Positions 38,396 to 47,909 are shown, counted from the stretch's first letter. The stretch is 64,000 bases of DNA from Halogranum amylolyticum (GCF_900110465.1 NZ_FODV01000015.1:1-64000), one strand, 5' to 3'. The notes: a model not told the origin generated them from the letters alone. Numbers and translations: made by a program.

Positions 38396-40969
38396 TTAGT
38401 CAAGTAGCGGTTCTTCGCGAACAGTAGCGTCGTAGCGCTCCCCTTCGTATAGAATCTCGAGTTCAATTCCAGGTTCTGCATACTCTGATGGGAGATACGT
38501 ATAGACGACACAGGCGCCGACCGTATACCCATACTCAGCACTGTGAGCATAGCCGATCGTTTCATCACCGTCGAGTACCGGGCGATTTGCGAGGATAGCC
38601 ACATCCTCGTCGTCAAGGGTCACACAGGCAACCTTGTGAGAGATGTTGTCTCCGTCAGCTGCTGAGGCAACTGCTTGCTTTCCAATGAAGTCGGTGTCCA
38701 AGTCGACAGCCCATCCAAGATTCGCTTCGTAGGGATTATGTTCTGTATGGAGATCTTCTCCCCACAGTCGGAATCCCTTCTCGATACGCAGGGCGTTCAG
38801 CGCACCGTTCCCGTACGGACGAATGTCGTACTCTTCACCGGCCTCCATGAGGTGCTCCCAGAGCGTCTCCCCGTACTCAGAGGGTGTGTATAGTTCCCAC
38901 CCGAGTTCGCCGGCGTAGGACACCCGAAGCGCGGTGACAGGGACGTTCTTCACGAAGAACTGTTGGCTCGTGAAGAACGGGAACGCTTCATCAGAGAGGT
39001 CTACGTCAGTCACCTTGGAGAGCACTTTCCGGGCGTTCGGACCGGTACACACCATCGCTGCGAGGTTCGAAGTGACATCGTTCACGATGACGTCCTCGGG
39101 AGATTGCTCGCGGACCCACGCGACGTGGTTGTTCCCGACCTCACGACCAGTCGTCAGGAGGAGGTAGCGGTCGTCGTCGACACGTGTGACGGTGATATCG
39201 GCGCGGATGCCGCCCCCCTCATTGCACATCAATGTGTACCGAACGTCGCCCACCTCAAGATCCATGCCGTTCGTACAGAGGTACTGGATGAACTCGCCCG
39301 CGTTGTCACCAAGGACCTCCATCTTGTTGAACGAGGTCATATCGTGGAGACCGACCTTATTGCGGACATGTAGTGTCTCCGCGCCCTCGATGGGTGACCA
39401 GTATTTGCCCTCCCAGCCTTCGCGGTCGGGAATCTGGTCGCCGTACTTTGCCACTAAGTCAGCGTTAGATTCGAACCACTGCGGTTCTTCCCATCCAGCC
39501 TCTGCCCACAACTCGGCATCCAGCTCTTTGTGGCTGTGGTACATGGGGGTACGGCGGATGTCGCGTTGGTGGTCCGTCCAAACCCACTTCGGATGCATAA
39601 TATTGTAGACGATACGATACTCTTCACCACCGATGTCTCGGGCGAACTCCCAACTTCCCTCGTGAGCGTCGAATCGGTTGACGTCGGCATGTGCGAGGTC
39701 AATCGGACCGTCAGGAAGACGTGGGACACCACGCTCCATCCATTCAGCAAGTGCCTTTCCAGCACCGCCAGCGTGTGTGACCCAGATACCAGCTGCAGTC
39801 CAGAGTCCCTCGAGTTCTTCGACCGGGCCCATCACTGGGAGACCATTAGGAGACTCGGCGAACATCCCGTTGTACTTGTGTTCGAGTTCCTTCCCCTCTG
39901 TCGCCGGGAGCAGTTCGTTACTTGCCTGCCGCGGGGCTTTATCGGGTCGGTCCGGGTGAGTCGCGTTGTTCATATGATACTCGGTGAACTCGTGAACCGA
40001 GCCTTGCTCGCCATCAGAGTCGTTACCACCGAGTTCCTGCGGATCCGGAACGACCGGTTCGTGGTTGTACGAGCCGATCCCGTAGGAGTCGCCATGCGTC
40101 CGGAAGTACATCGCGTTATCTTGGTCACGCAGGATAGGACGGTCCGGTCCCGCAAGGAGACGGTCAGTCTTGTCGCCAGAGACACTTTTGTAGTTCTCGT
40201 ATAGAGGATGGTCGCTGACGTCAATCCTGTTGTCGGCCAACTCATCCAGTGGCTCCGTCATTGTGTACTGGTGTTCGACGGGGGTCACAGGCAGGTGAAC
40301 GTCGAGTTTTTCACCGAGCTGTCGTGCCCAGATATTCGTCGCAATTACGACTTCGTTGCACTCGATGGTCCCGTTCTCGGTGAGAACTGACTGGACTTCG
40401 CCGTCCTGAGTATCGATGTCGTGTGTACGGGTGTGCGGAACAAACTTGGCACCTCGATCCATCGCTTCGCGGGCAAGAGCCGCACACGCCACAACACCAG
40501 ATACCTGCCCATCAGTTGGCGAGTAGTAACCGCCCTGAATGACGTCGCTATCGACTAATGGAAGTTTCTCTTCGACTTCTTCCGGTGAAAGTAGCTGTGG
40601 GTTCGGAAGACCCCAAGACTTCCCCCACTCAACGCGACGCTGAAGGTAGTCCATTCGTTCGTCGCTACGAGCGACTTCGATCCCGCCAACTTCGTTATAG
40701 GCCTGGGTACCGGTGTCGTCTTCCAGTTCAGAGTACAGCTTGCGACTGTAGTTAGCAAACTTCGTGAGAATCTTTGACTCCGAAGTCTGGAACATGATTC
40801 CTGGCGCGTGGCTGGAAGAGCCGCCAGTAGTCGGGAGTGGCCCTTGATCGACGACAACTACATCATCTCGACCAAGATCGGTGAGTTGGTACGCGAGATT
40901 GCATCCGACGATGCCGGCCCCGACAATGACAGTGTCTGCTTGGTCCGGCAAGCTATCGTTTGCGTTCAT
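38396..40969 (-). CDS. dimethylglycine/sarcosine dehydrogenase-like FAD-GcvT protein, copy 2
   Basis: 857 residues with the same architecture as the copy at 32.9 kb. FAD motif IVGAGIVGCNLAYQL is followed by GSSSHAPGIMFQTSES, with the candidate flavinylation His. The FAD domain runs to about 370, then a linker and a GcvT domain with VSYAGELGWELYTPSEYG and RIEKGFRLWGEDLH. The copies are clearly paralogous but well diverged, so they are not a recent duplication and probably act on different substrates. It is a single gene followed by the MFS carrier. A TATA-like AATATAATT lies about 30 nt upstream of ATG 40969. Confidence 0.88.
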   Translation of the reverse strand: MNANDSLPDQADTVIVGAGIVGCNLAYQLTDLGRDDVVVVDQGPLPTTGGSSSHAPGIMFQTSESKILTKFANYSRKLYSELEDDTGTQAYNEVGGIEVARSDERMDYLQRRVEWGKSWGLPNPQLLSPEEVEEKLPLVDSDVIQGGYYSPTDGQVSGVVACAALAREAMDRGAKFVPHTRTHDIDTQDGEVQSVLTENGTIECNEVVIATNIWARQLGEKLDVHLPVTPVEHQYTMTEPLDELADNRIDVSDHPLYENYKSVSGDKTDRLLAGPDRPILRDQDNAMYFRTHGDSYGIGSYNHEPVVPDPQELGGNDSDGEQGSVHEFTEYHMNNATHPDRPDKAPRQASNELLPATEGKELEHKYNGMFAESPNGLPVMGPVEELEGLWTAAGIWVTHAGGAGKALAEWMERGVPRLPDGPIDLAHADVNRFDAHEGSWEFARDIGGEEYRIVYNIMHPKWVWTDHQRDIRRTPMYHSHKELDAELWAEAGWEEPQWFESNADLVAKYGDQIPDREGWEGKYWSPIEGAETLHVRNKVGLHDMTSFNKMEVLGDNAGEFIQYLCTNGMDLEVGDVRYTLMCNEGGGIRADITVTRVDDDRYLLLTTGREVGNNHVAWVREQSPEDVIVNDVTSNLAAMVCTGPNARKVLSKVTDVDLSDEAFPFFTSQQFFVKNVPVTALRVSYAGELGWELYTPSEYGETLWEHLMEAGEEYDIRPYGNGALNALRIEKGFRLWGEDLHTEHNPYEANLGWAVDLDTDFIGKQAVASAADGDNISHKVACVTLDDEDVAILANRPVLDGDETIGYAHSAEYGYTVGACVVYTYLPSEYAEPGIELEILYEGERYDATVREEPLLD

Positions 40970-41407
40970 AATGTGACACCGGAAGATGCTAACTGACTAC
41001 AAATATAATTACCGCTCACACTGAGACAGAGCATTATGAGACAACAAATAGACAGATAGAATTTGCAATTGGGTTGTTGCTTAACAATGATAGAAGTGTT
41101 ATGCCGTAATTCATCGTATCGATATATTGTTAGTAGTACCAATGGTCGTCTTCAGAATACAGTAAGTATAATTAAAGCTATAGAAGAATGATAAGTATAG
41201 GCTCGGATAATATCACCCAAAAAAGTATTTGAGTGATAGCGACTGTGTATGCTTTAGCATTCAACCACAGTTTTGAGTCTGAGACAACAATGAACGGGAT
41301 TAGACCGTCTACGTACATAGATTTCTGAATGATATTTAATGTAATATCGAAGTAGATGACTGGGAATAACAACCTATTTAACGCCGAATTCGCTTGGTTC
41401 TCATGGC
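40970..41407. other. AT-rich divergent promoter region
   Basis: Separates the second demethylase (minus) from the HbpS-like gene (plus). It is notably AT-rich (41080-41380) with TATA-like sequences near both starts. No gene was seen. Confidence 0.5.
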
Positions 41408-41851
41408 ATGGTAGACTCCATCCCGCTGCAGACAGCGACTAAGCTGATCAAAGCAGCAGAAGAGAAAGCCGAAGAGATCGATAATCCGATGGTCATCACA
41501 GTTGCAAATAGCGAAGGTAACCTTGTTGCCCAGCACCGGATGGATGGCGCTTGGTTAGCCTCTGTAAACATCTCGCGGAACAAAGCATACACATCAGCTG
41601 CACTAGATATGCCGACCCACGAGCTAGCTGAGGCGTCCGAACCAGGCAACTCACTGTATGGCTTGCAAACCACTGATGAGGGCCGGATTGTTATATTCGG
41701 TGGAGGCTATCCGCTCAAACAAGATGGTGAAGTTGTCGGTGCAATCGGTGTTTCCGGTGGCGAAGTCAGTCAGGATCAAGAGGTCGCCGAAGCAGGTGTC
41801 ACACAATGGCAGGACCTTAGCGACGTAGAAGCAGTCGCAGCGGACGACTGA
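41408..41851 (+). CDS. HbpS/GlcG-family protein
   Basis: 147 residues. Matches the GlcG/HbpS domain over its length: AEEKAEEIDNPMVITVANSE, GNLVAQHRMDGAWLASVNIS, KAYTSAALDMPTHELAEASE and GGGYPLKQDGEVVGAIGVSG. Family members bind haem or small ligands or act as redox sensors, and are often encoded next to flavin or C1 oxidases, but the biochemical role is generally unclear. It is divergent from the second demethylase gene, which suggests co-regulation. The start at 41408 is used because the ATG at 41403 runs into a stop. Confidence 0.88.
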   Translation: MVDSIPLQTATKLIKAAEEKAEEIDNPMVITVANSEGNLVAQHRMDGAWLASVNISRNKAYTSAALDMPTHELAEASEPGNSLYGLQTTDEGRIVIFGGGYPLKQDGEVVGAIGVSGGEVSQDQEVAEAGVTQWQDLSDVEAVAADD

Positions 41852-42198
41852 TTGACATGCGATAAACATGGAGATAGGGTATCCTCCTGTGTGAGCGTCC
41901 AAACTGTCCCAACAAATTTGCGATACCCTAGGGTCGTGATCTCCACTACTCGCGAAGGCGTGAGTAGTCATCGTCGAGTTATAGCGACCCGACTTTCCAT
42001 CCTCAACTCGAAAATACCACAATTAGGTCATTCGTTTGAATTTCATTCGCTCTAAGAATAACATCTATAGTAACGTGAACCGATTGAGTCGGGTATTCTA
42101 TACACTACCCATCCTTATCCTGTGGCGCTTCTTCACGTGGGGTGGTATCGTATAGATAGAGGGTACTGCGAAGGCCATAGCAACCGCACCGTGGTCGT
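41852..42198. other. intergenic, nothing recognised
   Basis: Convergent gap between the HbpS-like gene and pabA. A short inverted repeat CTACTCGCG...CGTGAGTAG near 41946-41966 could terminate transcription. No gene was seen. Confidence 0.35.
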
Positions 42199-42780
42199 CT
42201 ACAGACCTCTGTTGTGGACAATAGAAGTGCAGAAATTCTGGATGACTCTCTTTCCAACATCGGTGAGAATACTTTCAGGATGAAATTGTACGCCAAAGTG
42301 TGGTCGTTCAGTGTGTCGAACACTCATCGCGATTTCTCGGTCGTCGTTCGTGTAGGCCGTCTCGACTAGTGCCTCGGGAAGGTTATCGCCGTCAATCGCG
42401 AGTGAATGGTATCTCCCGACTTCAAATAGGTCAGGAACGCCCTCGTAGAGGTCAGTCCCTTCGTGAACCACCTCCGATGTTTTCCCATGTACTACCGTGG
42501 GCGCGTGCCCAACCGAAGTGCCGTGAGCCGCACAAAGGGCTTGATGACCGAGACACACGCCGAGTACCGGCAGCTCAGCTTCGGAGAAGATATTCATTGA
42601 GATGCCGGCCTCTTGAGGCGTTCCCGGTCCTGGTGAAACAATGACACCGTCCGGATCGGAGGTGCGAATTTCTGGGATACTAATCTCGTCGTTGCGTCGA
42701 ACCACAACACGGTCGAATTGGCCGACATATTGGACCAAGTTGTACACAAACGAATCGTAATTATCGATTATTAAAATCAT
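42199..42780 (-). CDS. pabA: aminodeoxychorismate (or anthranilate) synthase glutamine amidotransferase subunit
   Basis: 193 residues, class I glutamine amidotransferase. Seen: MILIIDNYDSFVYNLVQYVG at the N-terminus, the oxyanion strand GVIVSPGPGTPQEAG, the nucleophile Cys in LGVCLGHQALCAA (about 79) and the His-x-Glu pair in GVQFHPESI. It releases ammonia from glutamine for the partner synthase. It overlaps the end of pabB by 4 nt, so the two are cotranscribed. PabA and TrpG cannot be told apart by sequence; the folate context favours p-aminobenzoate synthesis. Confidence 0.88.
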   Translation of the reverse strand: MILIIDNYDSFVYNLVQYVGQFDRVVVRRNDEISIPEIRTSDPDGVIVSPGPGTPQEAGISMNIFSEAELPVLGVCLGHQALCAAHGTSVGHAPTVVHGKTSEVVHEGTDLYEGVPDLFEVGRYHSLAIDGDNLPEALVETAYTNDDREIAMSVRHTERPHFGVQFHPESILTDVGKRVIQNFCTSIVHNRGL

Positions 42781-44288
42781 TCTGTATTTCCCACCTCCGT
42801 GCTCACAGATTCGACAGCGAATGAGACCTGCTCACCAAGGGCTTCGTCAACGGCAGTTAGAAGAGCTCGTGCCTTGTTGAGGGTTTCATCATATTCTTGC
42901 TCGGGGATCGAGTCATGGACGATGCCACTACCGACGCGAAGACGGTACTCATCATCGCAACGGACCAGTGTCCGAATTATGATGTTTAATGTTGCTTGGT
43001 CATCAAATCCAAAAATTCCAATACTCCCAGTGTATGGGCCTCGATTAGTGGCTTCGACCTCATCAATTATCTCCATCGTGCGAGGTTTTGGTGCACCGGT
43101 AATGGTCCCTCCAGGAAATACTGCTGCCACCGCGTCAGCTATGCTAACTTCCTCTCGTTTGTGTCCCTGAACAAGAGAGACAAGGTGCATGACTTCCGAA
43201 TAGCGATCAATTCTGCGATACTCTGTTACATCGACTGTGCCGTACGCGCTCACCTTGCCAAGATCGTTGCGCTCCAAATCGACAAGCATTGCGTGCTCCG
43301 CTCGTTCCTTCTCATCGTTGAGTAGTTCAGTTTCCAATTCCGAGTCCTCCTCACACGTTTGACCACGAGGTCGAGTACCTGCAATCGGCTCTGTGAAGAG
43401 TTGGTTCCCTTCAACGTCAAGCAAGAGTTCAGGACTCGCACTTACGATATCAATGTCAGGAAATTCCAGCAATCCCGAATATGGGGCTGGGTTCACATCT
43501 CGGACTGCGTCAAAGACGTGAATTGGGTGAGCTACCGCAGGTGCAACTAGTCTATGAGAGATGTTCGCTTGAAATGTTTCTCCATCCCGAATGTACTGCT
43601 GTACCGTGCGTACACGATCGGCAAATGTATCCTTTCCACACTCGCTCTCGAAAGTGGTTTGATTGTGAGTTGTCGGTTGCGTACTCACACATCCATTGCC
43701 ATGAAGCGCCATTCGTGCCATCGAATGTGCCCTTTTGCGTCCTCTAGCATATGCAGCATCTGGATCATCAACGATGGGTGATGCGGTTATATGTAGCGTC
43801 ACTTTATCATCAACTGGGCCCTTCCACGCAGCGACGCGGTCGAAGACGCCCAATTGCAGACGAGGGAGTCTTTCATCAGTCGCCTGGGAGATGTCTTCAA
43901 GATCTCTCGCAACATCATAAGAGAGCCACCCGAATGCTCCACATGGATATGGCACTTCACAGCCACCACGAATTAGTTGCTCGCGTTCAAGTAACGCATC
44001 TATCGCCCCAATTGCTGGAGTCTCTCCACACCGGGACACAGCGTTTGCATGCACCTGAAGACGTTCGATAGGGTCAACGCCAAAGTACCCCCAACCGGGC
44101 TGACCACCTGTCGTCTCCAAATAGAATCCATTGCTGTCATTATCACGAACACGGCGGTACGCGGCGAATGGGTCCGAAACTGTAAGGCGTACTTCGACAG
44201 GTATCCGTACACCAGATGGTGCATTCTCAGCGGTTTCGACGAACGATTCTTCTTTGGTAACGATTGATATTTCGCTCATTGTACGCAT
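42777..44288 (-). CDS. pabB: chorismate-utilising synthase, PabB/TrpE type
   Basis: 503 residues (ATG 44279 is an alternative start, three residues shorter). The C-terminal chorismate-binding domain (about 230-490) has PIAGTRPRG, LVDLERNDLGKVS, YSEVMHLVS, AAVFPGGTITGAPKPR and GPYTGSIGIFGFD. The N-terminal domain (30-170) is the usual lobe. Context (pabA partner, folE, folCP) points to aminodeoxychorismate synthase for p-aminobenzoate. The PIAGT motif, however, has the Ala found in anthranilate synthases, where typical PabB has the catalytic Lys (PIKGT). No pabC or trp gene is nearby, so the assignment between PabB and TrpE is open. Confidence 0.82.
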   Translation of the reverse strand: MRTMSEISIVTKEESFVETAENAPSGVRIPVEVRLTVSDPFAAYRRVRDNDSNGFYLETTGGQPGWGYFGVDPIERLQVHANAVSRCGETPAIGAIDALLEREQLIRGGCEVPYPCGAFGWLSYDVARDLEDISQATDERLPRLQLGVFDRVAAWKGPVDDKVTLHITASPIVDDPDAAYARGRKRAHSMARMALHGNGCVSTQPTTHNQTTFESECGKDTFADRVRTVQQYIRDGETFQANISHRLVAPAVAHPIHVFDAVRDVNPAPYSGLLEFPDIDIVSASPELLLDVEGNQLFTEPIAGTRPRGQTCEEDSELETELLNDEKERAEHAMLVDLERNDLGKVSAYGTVDVTEYRRIDRYSEVMHLVSLVQGHKREEVSIADAVAAVFPGGTITGAPKPRTMEIIDEVEATNRGPYTGSIGIFGFDDQATLNIIIRTLVRCDDEYRLRVGSGIVHDSIPEQEYDETLNKARALLTAVDEALGEQVSFAVESVSTEVGNTE

Positions 44289-44529
44289 ATTCTTCCACGG
44301 TTACACGCGGCTGGTCCCGTAGTACCTTCTGTGAGAGAGGGTCAAAAATAAAAATCTTGTGAGGAGTCACTCAATACGTGGTATGCTTGGAGGTAGCTCG
44401 TTTGTGGACCACCTCGGGGTCAAGCCTTGTGGCACTCGCCTTGCTCATATGTAGAAAGAGGCTATAAATGGGTTATCTATTCCTCACATGCACTTATCCA
44501 CGGATAGCATATAATTGTAAGACACTACC

Positions 44530-45684
44530 ATGGGAGTAAGTACCTCGTTCGAAGAGCTCTCTCAGTTTATTGAGCGATACGAATCAGACGGTGGAAAGAT
44601 TCACCGTGTCGAAGTGATGACCCCTACCCAAGAATCTGAGACGAAGCTCAGTGTCACGCTTGATCTCCCGGTGTCCATCTGTCAGAATACAGAATCGGGT
44701 GTTGAGGAATTACTCCGGACCGCAACGATTTCCGATAATGGAGGGTTAGAAGTTGAGTTCTCGTCAGCGATTTTCCCAGAATTAGATGAGTATATCCCAG
44801 AGAACACCTCAATTACTAGGGGTGATGTGCGCGTAACTGATGACGGAACGATTCTATCGACGTTCACACTCATGTTGGGGGAAGAATTAGATGAGGAACA
44901 ATCCGAGCTGTCTAGGTCCCACTCTTGTTCGTCATCAGCAGCCAGCAATCAGAGTATTGAGCACACCGACATGGGTGACAATGAGTCAGAGACAGACGAA
45001 GAGAGAGCCATCGATGAATATGGAACCGCTGTAGCGACAGAGGACACGACGAGCAACCAAGACAAGATCAAGAGCGAACTCAACACTGTGCGAAACAAAA
45101 ATCTCCCGCCATATGAGGATACACAGTATCTTCAATGTCTGTACGATAATTTCAGCACCTTCACTGCAATGAGTGAAGAATTCGAGATTGACGTTGCCTC
45201 AGAGACTGTGCGTCGGTACATGATAGATGCTGAGATTCACGAGCCAGCATCATATCAAACATCAGATGAAGAAAGATCTGAAGATCACATAGAAGAGCTT
45301 GACGACACTGCTAACGGCCCTGAACAACCAATCTCAGACAAATCAGCAAAGGACACACCGTCGTCGACTGAATCATACTCAGAGAAGAACCAAATAGAAG
45401 AGGACCCGATAGAGAATGTCTCGAATAAACAACTCCTCGCTGATGGGTTTGGTCTTCCAGACAATCTCACACTCGAGAAGTTAGCAGATGCAATTGAATC
45501 ATCGATGACATTGTATGACATGCAGCGGCAGCTGAATATCGACCGGAAACGTACACGGGAACTATTGGAACAGCTGAATTTGATTGATCTCGTGATGCGA
45601 AGAATGGCACATAATCCCGATAAGGCAGTCTCTCGAGAAGAAATTGCAGACCGGATTCGAAACAGTACTCAGAGAGGCTGTTAA
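44530..45684 (+). CDS. putative haloarchaeal DNA-binding regulator
   Basis: 384 residues, family not named. Residues 1-125 form a beta-rich domain (GGKIHRVEVMTPTQESETKL). Residues 125-190 are a very acidic, Ser-rich linker. Residues about 195-240 read like a helix-turn-helix: PPYEDTQYLQCLYDNFSTFT then SEEFEIDVASETVRRYMIDA. A second acidic linker follows. Residues 310-375 are another HTH-like segment: LTLEKLADAIESSMTLYDMQ then NIDRKRTRELLEQLNLIDLV. Two DNA-binding-like modules and position between pabBA and the Rieske genes make it a candidate regulator of the island. Function is inferred. Confidence 0.6.
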   Translation: MGVSTSFEELSQFIERYESDGGKIHRVEVMTPTQESETKLSVTLDLPVSICQNTESGVEELLRTATISDNGGLEVEFSSAIFPELDEYIPENTSITRGDVRVTDDGTILSTFTLMLGEELDEEQSELSRSHSCSSSAASNQSIEHTDMGDNESETDEERAIDEYGTAVATEDTTSNQDKIKSELNTVRNKNLPPYEDTQYLQCLYDNFSTFTAMSEEFEIDVASETVRRYMIDAEIHEPASYQTSDEERSEDHIEELDDTANGPEQPISDKSAKDTPSSTESYSEKNQIEEDPIENVSNKQLLADGFGLPDNLTLEKLADAIESSMTLYDMQRQLNIDRKRTRELLEQLNLIDLVMRRMAHNPDKAVSREEIADRIRNSTQRGC

Positions 45685-46020
45685 TTCCAACTACGAGTCA
45701 CTCGTCTATAAACAATACTTATTGGCGATTATAGCTTAATACGTTGCGCGTGTGGAAAGAAGAACTTACGTATCTACGCTCGGCATTCTGGAAGTCGGGA
45801 TCTAACTCGAGAGTCCTGATTTCATCTGCCTCGGCTCGACAAAATCCCGCACCCAAGTTCCAGACCAGGAGAAAGGATGTTCTTTGTTCGGAAGATACCT
45901 TTCCAAGCAGTGAGAGGTCACAAGTAAATATCGTGTGACAGCCTTGTTCAACAGGCCTGAAGTGGAAGAGTGAATCCTCCATACAGTCCTGTATTATAGT
46001 GATGTTCATTATTACGGGTG
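45685..46020. other. intergenic, nothing supported
   Basis: Frames exist on both strands (45719-46009) but lack haloarchaeal amino-acid bias (many Cys, Arg and Ser), so I do not call a gene. Confidence 0.35.
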
Positions 46021-46024
46021 AAGT

Positions 46025-46035
46025 ATTTTTTATAG
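46025..46035 (+). promoter_or_regulatory. TATA-like promoter of the Rieske oxygenase gene
   Basis: ATTTTTTATAG is centred about 28 nt before ATG 46057, the spacing expected of a leaderless haloarchaeal message. It supports the chosen start. Confidence 0.5.
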
Positions 46036-46056
46036 CTGGTGTATTGGTAGCTTTGT

Positions 46057-47190
46057 ATGACTCAGTGGGATGATTCCCAAACCGAAGCTGTGAGTGCAGA
46101 TATCACAGAGAAATCGAACGCATTGCCAGCCAAGTACTTCACTGATCCAGACGTTTTCGAACTGGAAAAAGACAAGATATTCGGTCAGTACTGGGTTTAT
46201 GCTGGTCACGCGAACTGTATCAAAGAAGCAGGGCAGTACTTTACCCGCACAGTTGGAGAGCGACAACTAATCATCGTGCGTGGTCATGATGGAGAGGTCA
46301 AAGCATTTGATAATGTCTGTGCCCATCGTGGCTCAAAGATGGTTGATGACACTCCCATGACCGACCCCGGAAACGCCCGTCGGATTAAGTGTCCATATCA
46401 TCTGTGGACGTATGACCTCGAGGGAGAACTCAAGAGTACGCCTAAGAGCTTCGAGGAAGCGGGTCTAAATCCTGAGCTTGAGGACGAAAACGTACAGAAA
46501 TTTGATTCTGAGGAGAACGCTCTAAACGATGTACACGTAGACACGATTGGACCACTCATCTTCGTCAATTTGAGCGACGATCCGATGCCGCTCGACGAGC
46601 AGGCTGGCGTGATGAAAGACCGTCTGGAATCGCTTCCGCTAGGCGAGTACGAACACGCAAATCGTATCGTCTCGGAGGTCGAGTGCAACTGGAAGGTGTT
46701 CAGCAGTAACTATTCAGAGTGTGACCATTGTCAAGCGAACCACCAAGACTGGATTAAAGGGATCTCACTCAACGAGTCCGAGCTGGAGGTCAATGATTAT
46801 CATTGGGTACTCCACTATACTCATGATGAAGATGTGGAAGATGAGCTACGGATTCACGACGAGCATGAAGCCCAGTTCCACTACTTCTGGCCGAACTTCA
46901 CGGTTAACATGTACGGTACCGCCGACGGCTACGGCACGTACATCATCGACCCGATCGACACCAACCGGTTCCAGCTCATCGCAGACTACTACTTCGCAGA
47001 TCCGAAGCTCTCAGAGGAGGAAGAGGAATTTATCCGGACAAGCCGTCAACTACAAGAAGAGGACTTCGAACTAGTTGAACGCCAGTGGGAGGGACTTCGA
47101 ACGGGTGCACTTTCACAAGCCCAACTTGGGCCGAACGAACATACTGTCCACAAATTCCACCAGCTCGCGCAGGAATCATATAACTCCTAA
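46057..47190 (+). CDS. Rieske non-haem iron oxygenase alpha subunit, probable glycine betaine demethylase
   Basis: 377 residues. Rieske 2Fe-2S ligands are Cys88 and His90 (VCAHRG) with Cys112 and His115 (CPYH). The mononuclear iron site has the bridging Glu221 and ligands His224 and His229 in NYSECDHCQANH, with Asp336 the likely third ligand. This arrangement matches the GbcA/choline-monooxygenase branch that hydroxylates N-methyl groups, releasing formaldehyde and dimethylglycine from betaine. No reductase subunit (GbcB) is in the window, so electrons must come from a ferredoxin elsewhere. Neighbours (BCCT, two FAD-GcvT demethylases, formaldehyde dehydrogenase) support betaine; proline betaine or choline are alternatives. 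Confidence 0.88.
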   Translation: MTQWDDSQTEAVSADITEKSNALPAKYFTDPDVFELEKDKIFGQYWVYAGHANCIKEAGQYFTRTVGERQLIIVRGHDGEVKAFDNVCAHRGSKMVDDTPMTDPGNARRIKCPYHLWTYDLEGELKSTPKSFEEAGLNPELEDENVQKFDSEENALNDVHVDTIGPLIFVNLSDDPMPLDEQAGVMKDRLESLPLGEYEHANRIVSEVECNWKVFSSNYSECDHCQANHQDWIKGISLNESELEVNDYHWVLHYTHDEDVEDELRIHDEHEAQFHYFWPNFTVNMYGTADGYGTYIIDPIDTNRFQLIADYYFADPKLSEEEEEFIRTSRQLQEEDFELVERQWEGLRTGALSQAQLGPNEHTVHKFHQLAQESYNS

Positions 47191-47281
47191 CAGGTCCTTT
47201 GTGACTAGTGTTCCCCTCCCTTTGGCGTGGGAACACATAGAGACCGGTTTGGTATACTAACTCATCACAATACACATCACC

Positions 47282-47641
47282 ATGAGCTCACAAGATCAGG
47301 CACCATACGTCGCTGCTTGTCCAGAGTGTGACGTTACACGACAGACCGATAGTCCAAACGAAATCATCGACTTTTACCGCCGACATCACCGGGTAACAGG
47401 CCATGATGTTGAAATAGAACACGCAGATACAGACCTAGACACTGGAGTTACAGCGCAGGACCTCAAGGGTATTATCCGTCAACTGGAAAAGCGCCACGAA
47501 AATGGAGTTCCTGTCGGTGTCATCGCAGCGGTAATGAACGAACGTGGCCAATCAATCAAACAGACTCTAGATCAGATCCACGAGATAAGAATGGGAGGTG
47601 GACTATACGAACCACAGGACGACCACTTAGGGGCATTTTAG
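47282..47641 (+). CDS. small zinc-finger protein with MCM-type winged helix
   Basis: 119 residues. The N-terminus has a possible zinc site, CPEC (13-16) with HH and TGHDV (35-41). The C-terminal half (about 57-119) reads like the winged-helix end of haloarchaeal MCM: IIRQLEKRHENGVPVGVIAA, then a helix, then GGGLYEPQDDHL. It is probably a DNA-binding protein. It follows the Rieske oxygenase gene by 91 bp on the same strand and precedes the Rieske-less paralogue, so a regulatory role for the oxygenase genes is possible. I know no named family. Confidence 0.6.
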   Translation: MSSQDQAPYVAACPECDVTRQTDSPNEIIDFYRRHHRVTGHDVEIEHADTDLDTGVTAQDLKGIIRQLEKRHENGVPVGVIAAVMNERGQSIKQTLDQIHEIRMGGGLYEPQDDHLGAF

Positions 47642-47909
47642 ACCGCCCGTCTTCAAGGCCGATTTTACACACTAGACACAAGGGCGAAGCCCGACGCTCT
47701 GAGTAATATTCCTCTTTTCAAGAAGTTAGTAAAAGTATTATCTTCGGCACGGGTTACGTTCCAGTATAACACTCAATTCTTGAGGTGTACTACTTCGGAA
47801 ATGGACTCGGGTTGTGCTTCAAACAGTAAGCAAGGCGGATTCCCTGCCCCACCGGAGGCGGGGTAAGCCCACACTCAGAGTAGAATTTTATATCCTACAG
47901 CTGCACATT

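Noticed and set aside
39530..40204. 224-codon plus-strand frame opposite FAD-GcvT copy 2
   Set aside because: Antisense shadow without domain or acidic bias.
45719..46009. 96-codon minus-strand frame upstream of the Rieske gene
   Set aside because: Covers the TATA-like promoter of the oxygenase and has Cys/Arg/Ser-rich composition.
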